Assembly (NCBI GenBank): GCA_903926695.1
Contig: CAIYKK010000161.1
Coordinates: 1-6,931, forward strand
Length of the DNA: 6,931 nt
Reading direction: 5' to 3'
Origin: an uncultured Burkholderiales bacterium
Lineage (GTDB): Bacteria; Pseudomonadota; Gammaproteobacteria; Burkholderiales; Burkholderiaceae_C
Shown here: positions 1 through 5,496 of the stretch, piece by piece
Numbering within the stretch: position 1 is the first letter of the stretch
Layout: every line of letters starts with the position of its first letter
The notes under the pieces: generated by a model
Databases searched by the model: none
What the model was told of the DNA's origin: nothing
Seen by the model: the letters and a program-made list of their open reading frames with translations, nothing else
Translations under genes and position numbers: made by a program

Positions 1-632
1 GTGCCGCCGACCACACCGGCCAGCCCCGCCAGCGCCGCGCCACCGCCAAACACCAGCATGAACACCTGCGGCACGTTGTGGCCCAGCGCCTGCGCCATCT
101 CGGGGTGCGTCAGCGCCGCCTGAATCACCAAGCCGGTGCGGGTTCGGCTCAAAACCAGCCAGATGCCGATCAGCATGGCCAGCGCCACCAGCATGATGAA
201 AGCGCGCGATTTGGGAAACTCCATGCCGTACAGGCTGAAAAGCGGCCCCTGCAACCCGACGGGCAGCGCCTGACTCACCGCCGAACGGCCCCAGCCGAGC
301 TGAACCACCTCCAGCAACAAATAAGACAGTCCAAAAGTCACCAGCAATTCGGCCACATGGCCAAACTTGTGAACCCGGCGCAGGCAAAAGCGCTCAAACG
401 CCGCGCCCAGCACAAACACCAGCACCGGCGCGATCAGCAGCGCCCACCAAAACCCGACGCGCTGCGACACGCTGCACGCCACATAAGCGCCGACCATATA
501 AAACGAGGCGTGCGCAAAGTTGAGCACGCCCATCATGCTGAAAATCAGCGTCAGCCCGGCGCTGAGCATGAACAGCAGCAGCCCGTAGCTCAGCCCGTTG
601 AGCAGCGAAATGGCAAAAAACTCCAGCGTCAT
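1..632 (-). CDS. livH: Branched-chain amino acid ABC transporter permease, LivH type (partial, C-terminus off the left edge)
   Basis: This is an inner-membrane permease of the branched-chain/hydrophobic amino acid ABC importers. It normally works with LivM, the ATPases LivG and LivF and a periplasmic binding protein. Reading the minus strand from ATG (630-632) gives 210 codons with no stop, cut by the window edge; family members are about 290 aa, so roughly 80 residues are missing. What I see: an N-terminal segment beginning MTLEFFAISLLNGLSYG, the family hallmark LNFAHASFYMVGAY at residues 37-50, long hydrophobic segments at about 8-30, 62-80, 93-112 and 145-162, and an EAA-like ATPase-contact loop at about 177-190 (HPEMAQALGHNVPQ). 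The start has only a weak GGA four nt upstream. A terminator-like hairpin lies just ahead of it. The gene is divergent from selO. The substrate could be another amide or amino acid, since family members differ. Confidence 0.9.
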   Translation of the reverse strand, partial: MTLEFFAISLLNGLSYGLLLFMLSAGLTLIFSMMGVLNFAHASFYMVGAYVACSVSQRVGFWWALLIAPVLVFVLGAAFERFCLRRVHKFGHVAELLVTFGLSYLLLEVVQLGWGRSAVSQALPVGLQGPLFSLYGMEFPKSRAFIMLVALAMLIGIWLVLSRTRTGLVIQAALTHPEMAQALGHNVPQVFMLVFGGGAALAGLAGVVGG

Positions 633-644
633 GGTTCCATCGTT

Positions 645-669
645 AAAAAAAGAAAAGCCCGCAAGCGGG
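645..669 (-). terminator. Terminator-like hairpin with U-tract immediately upstream of livH
   Basis: Read on the minus strand, CCCGC (669-665) and GCGGG (662-658) pair around TT, so the apex is the stable CUUG tetraloop. It is followed by C, four T, C and seven T (657-645). This is the form of a Rho-independent terminator, yet it points into livH, ending 12 nt before the start codon. No gene reading leftward ends just upstream, so it is either an attenuator in the livH leader or a relic of a gene once located there. Confidence 0.6.
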
Positions 670-757
670 GTGGATTCTCGCCGCTACGGCAAAGCGCGGG
701 CTGCCACGGCCCGTTCTGGGCTTATTCCCCTGCCCGGCAAAAATGCGCCTGCCGCTG

Positions 758-763
758 CACAAT
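758..763 (+). promoter_or_regulatory. Candidate -10 element for a leaderless selO transcript
   Basis: CACAAT matches TATAAT at four of six positions and ends six nt before the ATG at 770, with no Shine-Dalgarno sequence between. The same geometry recurs before three other genes here. No convincing -35 is visible. This is an inference from spacing only. Confidence 0.3.
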
Positions 764-769
764 CGCCGC

Positions 770-2260
770 ATGACCGATGCCGCCGACACCTTTTTTCCCG
801 CGTTGCACCCCGCCGAAACCGGCCTGAAATGGCTGCACAGCTTTGCCGCGCTGGGGCCGGATTTCTACACCGAACTGGCCCCGCAGCCGCTGCCCTCGCC
901 CTACTGGGTCGGGCGCAACCGCGCTTTGGCCCGCGAGCTGGGCCTTGAAGATAACTGGCTGGAATCTGCCGACACGCTGGCCGCGCTCACCGGCAGCCAG
1001 CCGCTGCCCGGCGCATGTCCGCTGGCCAGCGTTTATGCCGGCCACCAGTTTGGCGTGTGGGCGGGCCAGTTGGGCGATGGCCGGGCGATTTTGCTCGGCG
1101 ACATTGCCACGCCCCACGGCCCGCAGGAAATCCAGCTCAAAGGCGCGGGCAGCACGCCCTACTCGCGCATGGGCGACGGGCGCGCCGTGCTGCGCAGTTC
1201 GATCCGCGAATTTTTGTGCTCTGAAGCGATGCACGGCTTGGGCATTGCCACCACACGCGCCCTGTGCGTGAGCGGCTCCGATGCGCCCGTTCGGCGCGAA
1301 ACGCTGGAAACCGCCGCCGTCGTGACCCGCACCGCGCCCAGTTTTGTGCGCTTCGGGCATTTCGAGCATTTCAGCTACCGCAACCAGCACACCCAGCTCA
1401 AAACGCTAGCCGATTACGTCATAGACCGCTTTTATCCCGCCTGCCGCGACGCCGCACAGCCCTACGCCGCTCTCTTGCAAGCCGTGACTGAACGCACCGC
1501 GCACCTCATGGCCGCGTGGCAATCCGTGGGCTTTTGCCACGGCGTGATGAACACCGACAACATGAGCATGCTTGGCCTGACCATTGACTACGGCCCGTTT
1601 CAGTTTCTCGACACGTTTGATCCCGGCCACATCTGCAACCATTCCGACAACCAGGGCCGCTACGCCTACAACCGCCAGCCCAACATGGCGTACTGGAATT
1701 TGTTTTGCCTCGGTCAGGCGCTGCTGCCGCTGATCGGCGAACAAGACGCAGCGCTGGCCGCGCTGGAGCCGTACAAAACCCTGTTTCCTGCCGCGCTGCA
1801 AACGCGCATGCGCGCCAAGCTGGGCCTCCCCGACGCGCAGCCCGGCGATCAGGCGCTGATCGACGAAACCTTCCGGCTGCTCGCCGCCAACCGCGTGGAT
1901 TACACGATTTTCTGGCGTCGCCTGAACCGCTTCACCTCGCACAGCGGTCACGAGCCGGTGCGTGACTTGTTTTTTGACGGCGAATCGTTCAACGCATGGG
2001 CGGCGCAGTATTCGGCGCGGATTTCTGGCGTGGACGCGGTTCAGCGGGCGGCGCTGATGCAAAGCAGCAACCCCAAATTCGTCCTGCGCAACCACCTGGG
2101 CGAAGAAGCCATTGAAGCGGCTAAAAACAAGGATTTTTCCAAAGTCGATACGCTGCTCACGCTGCTGCAAGCGCCGTTCGACGAGCATCCGGCGCATGAA
2201 GCGCTGGCCGGTTTTCCGCCCGACTGGGCCGCGTCCATTGCCATCAGTTGCAGTTCATAG
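770..2260 (+). CDS. selO: Protein adenylyltransferase SelO (YdiU family)
   Basis: SelO is a kinase-fold protein that binds ATP inverted and transfers AMP to Ser/Thr/Tyr of target proteins. In E. coli and yeast it has been tied to oxidative stress and glutaredoxin modification. From ATG 770 the protein has 496 aa, close to E. coli SelO (478). Visible landmarks, in that numbering: [16 protein letters not shown] at 91-106, the nucleotide-binding Lys124 in IQLKGAGS, Asp263-Asn264 in MNTDNMS, metal-binding Asp273 in DYG, and the C-terminus SCSS with Cys494 third from last. Cys289 in ICNHSD matches the partner of the E. coli redox disulfide. An in-frame ATG at 743 would add nine residues. I prefer 770, because the extension has no family character, neither start has a Shine-Dalgarno, and a -10-like hexamer fits 770. 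msrB follows on the same strand after 133 nt. Confidence 0.95.
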   Translation: MTDAADTFFPALHPAETGLKWLHSFAALGPDFYTELAPQPLPSPYWVGRNRALARELGLEDNWLESADTLAALTGSQPLPGACPLASVYAGHQFGVWAGQLGDGRAILLGDIATPHGPQEIQLKGAGSTPYSRMGDGRAVLRSSIREFLCSEAMHGLGIATTRALCVSGSDAPVRRETLETAAVVTRTAPSFVRFGHFEHFSYRNQHTQLKTLADYVIDRFYPACRDAAQPYAALLQAVTERTAHLMAAWQSVGFCHGVMNTDNMSMLGLTIDYGPFQFLDTFDPGHICNHSDNQGRYAYNRQPNMAYWNLFCLGQALLPLIGEQDAALAALEPYKTLFPAALQTRMRAKLGLPDAQPGDQALIDETFRLLAANRVDYTIFWRRLNRFTSHSGHEPVRDLFFDGESFNAWAAQYSARISGVDAVQRAALMQSSNPKFVLRNHLGEEAIEAAKNKDFSKVDTLLTLLQAPFDEHPAHEALAGFPPDWAASIAISCSS

Positions 2261-2382
2261 CGCTTTAAAAACGCACCTAGTGTCATGTCAAGAGCAAATT
2301 ATCGGTATCTCTGTATCTGAAAAACCGGCTTTATGCCCATGACTCAACACCAGCCTGCCGAGAACGAATTCAACACCCTATC

Positions 2383-2387
2383 AGGAG
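2383..2387 (+). promoter_or_regulatory. Shine-Dalgarno of msrB
   Basis: AGGAG lies six nt before the ATG at 2394. It is the clearest ribosome binding site in the window and fixes the msrB start. It contrasts with selO, yciB, the DUF1624 gene and the mutarotase, which lack one. Confidence 0.8.
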
Positions 2388-2393
2388 CCTCTC

Positions 2394-2804
2394 ATGACCG
2401 ACAAAATCGAAAAAACCGATGCCCAATGGCAAGCCCTGCTGGCCGAAAAAGGCGCTGAACCCGTCGCCTTTGAAGTCACCCGCCACGCCGCCACCGAGCG
2501 CCCTTTCACCGGCAAATACGAAGACCACTACGCCGAAGGCACCTACCGCTGCATCTGCTGCGATGCCGAGTTGTTTGACTCGTCCACCAAGTTCGACGCG
2601 GGCTGCGGCTGGCCCAGCTTTTCCGAAGAAATCCAGACCGGCGCGATTGAAGAGCATGTGGACACCAGCCACGGAAGGGTTCGCACCGAAACCGTCTGCG
2701 CCAGCTGCGGCGCGCACCTGGGCCACGTCTTTGAAGACGGCCCCGCGCCCACCGGCCTGCGCTACTGCATGAATTCGGCGTCGCTCGATTTCAAGCCGCG
2801 ATAA
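2394..2804 (+). CDS. msrB: Peptide-methionine (R)-S-oxide reductase MsrB
   Basis: MsrB reduces the R-epimer of methionine sulfoxide in proteins, with electrons normally from thioredoxin, and so repairs oxidative damage in the cytoplasm. The 136-aa product matches the E. coli enzyme (137 aa) end to end. Two CXXC pairs bind structural zinc (Cys53/Cys56 and Cys102/Cys105). GCGWPSF at 70-76 holds the probable resolving Cys71, [10 protein letters not shown] is at 108-117, and RYCMNSASL at 123-131 holds catalytic Cys125. All five functional cysteines are present, so it should be active as a two-Cys, zinc-type MsrB using thioredoxin. It is a single-domain protein with no MsrA fusion and no signal peptide. 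It lies downstream of selO on the same strand with its own strong ribosome binding site. Its stop codon lies inside the putative -10 element of yciB, seven nt before the yciB start. Confidence 0.97.
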   Translation: MTDKIEKTDAQWQALLAEKGAEPVAFEVTRHAATERPFTGKYEDHYAEGTYRCICCDAELFDSSTKFDAGCGWPSFSEEIQTGAIEEHVDTSHGRVRTETVCASCGAHLGHVFEDGPAPTGLRYCMNSASLDFKPR

Positions 2805-2809
2805 TCGCG
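2797..2809 (+). promoter_or_regulatory. Inverted repeat containing the candidate -10 of yciB, overlapping the msrB stop
   Basis: CGCGAT-A-ATCGCG is a perfect 6+1+6 inverted repeat. Within it GATAAT (2800-2805) matches TATAAT at five of six positions and ends six nt before the yciB ATG at 2812. The msrB TAA is 2802-2804. This could be a promoter element for a leaderless yciB-bolA message, with the symmetry either incidental or an operator half-site arrangement. No -35 is obvious. Confidence 0.4.
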
Positions 2810-2811
2810 CC

Positions 2812-3468
2812 ATGAAAATTCTGTTTGACTTTTTGCCGATTGCCCTGTTTTTCGGCATGTTCAAGTACGCCGATGGCCATAAAGACTGGGCGGCCAGCAC
2901 CGCCACCGAGTGGCTGGGTTTTATGGTCTCGGGCGGCGTTGTCGGGCTGACCGAAGCGCCTGTCATGCTGGCCACCGTGGTCGTCATCGTGGCCACGCTG
3001 GCGCAAATCGTCTGGCTCAAGGCGCGAGGCCGCAAGGTCGATACCATGCTGTGGATCAGCTTGGGGCTGGTCACGGCGCTGGGCAGCGCCACCATTTATT
3101 TCCACAGCGAAAGTTTTATCAAGTGGAAACCGACGGTGCTGTACTGGGTGATGGGCACGTCGCTGTTGCTGGGCCAGTTGCTGTTCAAGAAAAACGGCAT
3201 GAAATCCCTGATGGGCGCGCAGATGAACCTGCCCGACGCGGTCTGGCGCACCGTCAATTTCAGCTGGGTCGGGTTTTTTGCGGCGATGGGCTTTCTTAAT
3301 TTGTGGGTGGCTTTTAACTTTCCGACCAGCACCTGGGTCAACTTCAAGCTGTTCGGCGGCATGGGGCTGATGCTGGTGTTTGTGCTGGCGCAGGCGGTTT
3401 TTCTGAACAAACACATCCAGCCCGACACGGCCCCGCAACCCTTGAGCGATAAACCACCCCATGACTGA
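2812..3468 (+). CDS. yciB: Inner-membrane septation/envelope-spanning protein YciB (IspZ/IspA family)
   Basis: YciB is a polytopic inner-membrane protein of the intracellular septation protein A family. It is involved in cell-envelope synthesis and division in Gram-negative bacteria, but its biochemical activity is unsettled. The 218-aa product has hydrophobic segments at about 3-20, 50-68, 78-97, 107-125, 150-169 and 179-197. Conserved blocks are FDFLPI (5-10), FIKWKPTVLYW (102-112), LPDAVWR (140-146) and WVNFKLFG (175-182). It is longer than E. coli YciB (179 aa) chiefly because of about 30 extra residues at 21-50 between the first two membrane segments, which I recall from Comamonadaceae homologues, plus a polar proline-containing tail. 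There is no Shine-Dalgarno before ATG 2812; a GATAAT sits six nt upstream. It starts seven nt after msrB ends and overlaps the next gene by 8 nt, implying co-transcription and coupled translation with bolA. Confidence 0.93.
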   Translation: MKILFDFLPIALFFGMFKYADGHKDWAASTATEWLGFMVSGGVVGLTEAPVMLATVVVIVATLAQIVWLKARGRKVDTMLWISLGLVTALGSATIYFHSESFIKWKPTVLYWVMGTSLLLGQLLFKKNGMKSLMGAQMNLPDAVWRTVNFSWVGFFAAMGFLNLWVAFNFPTSTWVNFKLFGGMGLMLVFVLAQAVFLNKHIQPDTAPQPLSDKPPHD

Positions 3469-3760
3469 ACCCGAAAAATCACCGCAGCCCGTCCCGATTA
3501 ACGCTGCCAACATCGAGCGCCAGCTCCAGACGCAGCTGGCGCCCACCCAGCTCGACGTGCTGGACGAAAGCGCCGCCCACGCAGGCCACATGGGCGCGAA
3601 CGATCAGGGTTTTGGCACACATTTTCGTGTGCGTATTGCCAGCCCCGCCTTTGACGGGAAAAGCCGCGTGGCCTGCCACCGGCTTGTGTATGATGCACTG
3701 CAAAATTTCATCGACCAAGGGCTGCACGCCCTGGCCATCGAGATTGTCAAAGCGCCCTGA
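3461..3760 (+). CDS. bolA: BolA family protein
   Basis: BolA proteins are small cytoplasmic partners of monothiol glutaredoxins, sharing or trafficking [2Fe-2S] clusters. Some also act as transcription regulators affecting cell shape, envelope and biofilm. The 99-aa product shows the family pattern: DVLDESAAHAGH at 32-43, a helix-turn segment with RVACHRLVYDAL at 69-80 including the invariant His73 used for cluster ligation, and LHALAIEIVKAP at the C-terminus. The protein has a single cysteine, Cys72, next to the ligand His. It could be the BolA or the IbaG subgroup; the length and HAGH segment fit BolA better. Its ATG lies inside the end of yciB (8-nt overlap, ATGACTGA), so its translation is probably coupled to yciB. 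A secreted PPIase gene follows after 65 nt. Confidence 0.92.
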   Translation: MTEPEKSPQPVPINAANIERQLQTQLAPTQLDVLDESAAHAGHMGANDQGFGTHFRVRIASPAFDGKSRVACHRLVYDALQNFIDQGLHALAIEIVKAP

Positions 3761-3807
3761 AGCCTTGATTTTTAGCAACCCTTCATCAACTCACCCGAAT
3801 AATTCTC

Positions 3808-3812
3808 AAGGA
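3808..3812 (+). promoter_or_regulatory. Probable Shine-Dalgarno of the PPIase gene, unusually distant
   Basis: AAGGA is the only Shine-Dalgarno-like run ahead of ATG 3826, but it is 13 nt from it, longer than the usual 5-9. No nearer in-frame start fits the signal peptide, so the start stands. Confidence 0.45.
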
Positions 3813-3825
3813 TACTGACCCGATC

Positions 3826-4611
3826 ATGAAGAAAAAATTTTTACTGGCCACCGCCGCTGCAAGTCTGCTGGCCTTGAGCGCGCAAGGCGTTCTGGCGCAA
3901 AACGTCGCCATCGTCAACGGCAAGGCCGTTCCCAAGACTCGCCTGGAAGCACTGGGCCAGCAGATTGCCAAATCTGGCCGTCCCATCACGCCTGAGATGC
4001 AAAGCCAGCTGCGCGAAGAAGTCATCGCCCGCGAAGTGTTCATGCAGGAAGCCGAAAAGCAAGGCCTGAGCAGCAGCGCAGAATTCAAAACGCAAATGGA
4101 ACTGGCGCGCCAGACGCTCTTGATCCGCGAGCTGTTCGCCAACTTTGAAAAGAAAAACCCCGTCAGCGACGCTGACTTGAAGGCCGAATACGACAAGTTC
4201 GCCGCAGCCAACGGCGGCAAGGAATACAAGGCCAGCCACATTCTGGTGGACAAAGAAGCCGATGCCGTGGCCATCATTGCCAGCCTGAAAAAAGGCGCCA
4301 AGTTTGAAGAAATCGCCAAAAAAGAATCCAAAGACCCAGGCTCCGGTGCCAAGGGTGGCGATCTGGATTGGGCCAGCCCCGCCAGCTATGTGCCCGAATT
4401 CACCGAAGCGCTGCTCAAGCTGAACAAAGGCCAGATGTCGGAAACCCCGGTGAAGTCGCAGTTTGGCTACCACATCATCCGTGTGGACGACATCCGTGCC
4501 GCCCAACTGCCCGCGTTTGAAGAAGTCAAGCCGCAAATCGCCAAGCAGATGCAGCAGCAAAAGCTGGCTGCCTTCCAGGAAGAACTGCGCAAGAAGGCCA
4601 AGGTTCAATAA
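3826..4611 (+). CDS. Periplasmic parvulin-type peptidyl-prolyl cis-trans isomerase (SurA/PrsA-like)
   Basis: This is an exported foldase that speeds X-Pro isomerization, probably on outer-membrane or periplasmic clients. The 261-aa product starts with a classical signal peptide (MKKKF, hydrophobic residues 5-19, cleavage likely after VLA at 22-24). Residues about 27-120 form an alpha-helical SurA-N-like chaperone region. Residues about 132-224 form the parvulin domain, with EYKASHILV (133-141, His138), GAKFEEIAKKES (157-168), GGDLDW (177-182) and FGYHIIRV (213-220, His216), all family hallmarks. The Gln/Lys-rich helical tail (about 230-261) resembles the closing helix of this family. It has one parvulin domain, unlike SurA with two. 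Bacterial annotations often call this group PpiC or PrsA; I give no symbol, because E. coli PpiC is a different small cytoplasmic protein. It ends just before a strong terminator. Confidence 0.94.
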   Translation: MKKKFLLATAAASLLALSAQGVLAQNVAIVNGKAVPKTRLEALGQQIAKSGRPITPEMQSQLREEVIAREVFMQEAEKQGLSSSAEFKTQMELARQTLLIRELFANFEKKNPVSDADLKAEYDKFAAANGGKEYKASHILVDKEADAVAIIASLKKGAKFEEIAKKESKDPGSGAKGGDLDWASPASYVPEFTEALLKLNKGQMSETPVKSQFGYHIIRVDDIRAAQLPAFEEVKPQIAKQMQQQKLAAFQEELRKKAKVQ

Positions 4612-4634
4612 GCCTCTGACCGGCTTACGCCCTG

Positions 4635-4663
4635 AAAAACGCGGCCTTGAGCCGCGTTTTTTT
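4635..4663. terminator. Bidirectional Rho-independent terminator between convergent genes
   Basis: An 11-bp perfect stem (4635-4645 with 4651-4661) encloses the loop CTTGA. It is flanked by an A-run on the left and seven T on the right, so it works as hairpin plus U-tract in either direction. It ends the PPIase transcript rightward and the DUF1624 transcript leftward. A smaller 6-bp hairpin (4609-4614 with 4622-4627) begins on the PPIase stop codon just ahead of it. Confidence 0.92.
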
Positions 4664-4706
4664 ATGGGCGCAAGCTTCAGATGACTTCTGGCAGGGTTGA
4701 TAGCGC

Positions 4707-5441
4707 TTATCTCAAAGCGCTGATCGCCATCAGTAGCCCCATCAGCACCGGCTGGTGCAGCAGGTAATACGACAGGCTCCAGCGGCCCAGCCCGGCCAGC
4801 GGCTTGCCCGCCGTGCCAAGGTTCAGCGCCAGCCAGTGCGGCTGCTTACGCTGAACCCAAGCACCCGCCGCCATGCCCCACCACATCACGCCCAGCCAAG
4901 GCAGGAGCGGCACATAGTCTTCAGTGATGGGTTTTCGGCTGATCAGCCCGAGCCAGTTGAAAAGGCGCTGGTTCAGAAAATCCAGCGCCGGCCAAGCCGC
5001 GTGACCCCAAGGTGCCAGCAATGCGAGTGTCATAGCCGCCACGCCCAGCCACCACAGCCAGCGCCCCCAGCCAGCCGTCAGCCGCACGATGATCAGCATC
5101 ACAGCCATGCCGTGCAGCACGCCAAAATAAATAAAGCTGCGCGGGTACATCGCCCAGGAGCCAATGCTGACCAGCAATGCGCCGCCAGCCACCAGCGCCC
5201 AGCGCCGCCAGAAACGCGGCCAGCTTTGCCCTTGCTGCACGGCAACCGCCTGCCCCAAGCCCGCCGTGAAAAGAAACAGGCTGACGATGGCGCTGCGCTG
5301 CCAGGTCCAGAACGGATCGGCGTAAAAATTCTGCTTCAGATAACCGAAATAGTTCAGGTCAAAGCAGAAATGAAACACCGTCATCCAGACGATGGCGAGG
5401 CCGCGCAGGGCATCGAGGGAGTCAAAACGGCGAACGTGCAT
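4707..5441 (-). CDS. DUF1624 multi-pass membrane protein (heparan-alpha-glucosaminide N-acetyltransferase-like)
   Basis: The protein belongs to the DUF1624 family, related to the catalytic part of HGSNAT, a membrane enzyme moving acetyl groups from acetyl-CoA to sugars. The bacterial substrate is unknown to me. From ATG 5439-5441 the product has 244 aa. FDSLDALRGLAIVWMTVFHF near the start is the family signature, with a His at the position expected for the acyl-transfer histidine, followed by FDLNYFG. About seven hydrophobic segments follow, including FLFTAGLG and a C-terminal SLSYYLLHQPVL that places another His near the membrane face. An upstream ATG at 5517-5519 would give 270 aa, but the extra 26 residues are polar, unlike the family, and overlap the divergent gene's start. 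No Shine-Dalgarno is present; a -10-like TAAACT is eight nt upstream. It ends facing the bidirectional terminator. Confidence 0.85.
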   Translation of the reverse strand: MHVRRFDSLDALRGLAIVWMTVFHFCFDLNYFGYLKQNFYADPFWTWQRSAIVSLFLFTAGLGQAVAVQQGQSWPRFWRRWALVAGGALLVSIGSWAMYPRSFIYFGVLHGMAVMLIIVRLTAGWGRWLWWLGVAAMTLALLAPWGHAAWPALDFLNQRLFNWLGLISRKPITEDYVPLLPWLGVMWWGMAAGAWVQRKQPHWLALNLGTAGKPLAGLGRWSLSYYLLHQPVLMGLLMAISALR

Positions 5442-5449
5442 GGCTGCGA

Positions 5450-5455
5450 AGTTTA
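5450..5455 (-). promoter_or_regulatory. Candidate -10 element of the DUF1624 gene (leaderless)
   Basis: On the minus strand TAAACT matches TATAAT at four of six positions and ends eight nt before the ATG. It lies in the loop of a small inverted repeat (CTGCG at 5444-5448 with CGCAG at 5456-5460). No Shine-Dalgarno intervenes. Inference from spacing. Confidence 0.3.
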
Positions 5456-5483
5456 CGCAGTTCCTGCGCTCATCTGGGATCGC

Positions 5484-5489
5484 CATAAT
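5484..5489 (+). promoter_or_regulatory. Candidate -10 element of the mutarotase gene (leaderless)
   Basis: CATAAT matches TATAAT at five of six positions and ends seven nt before ATG 5497. No Shine-Dalgarno or good -35 is visible (TTCCTG at the 17-nt spacing is poor). Together with the minus-strand element at 5450-5455 it packs two divergent promoters into 55 bp. Confidence 0.4.
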
Positions 5490-5496
5490 TCGAGCC

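Noticed and set aside
78..773. Plus-strand open frame of 231 codons over livH
   Set aside because: Arg/Gln/His-rich antisense product without recognisable motifs. The minus strand reads a clear LivH permease.
1406..2197. Minus-strand open frame (263 codons) inside selO
   Set aside because: Antisense shadow of a conserved SelO region, with no start context and no family character.
2286..2291. Perfect TTGACA (-35 consensus) on the minus strand just after selO
   Set aside because: No good -10 lies 16-18 nt downstream on that strand (best is TTAAAG, three of six), so an antisense promoter into selO is not supported.
2339..2464. Short upstream open frame in the selO-msrB gap running out of frame into msrB
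   Set aside because: No ribosome binding site, no recognisable product, and the strong AGGAG clearly serves the msrB ATG.
2791..3591. Minus-strand open frame (266 codons) across yciB and bolA
   Set aside because: The translation is compositionally biased, and both plus-strand genes under it are conserved families.
3798..3803. AATAAT as a -10 for the PPIase gene
   Set aside because: No -35 at proper spacing, and a start about seven nt downstream would remove the only Shine-Dalgarno-like sequence. It is probably AT-rich leader sequence.
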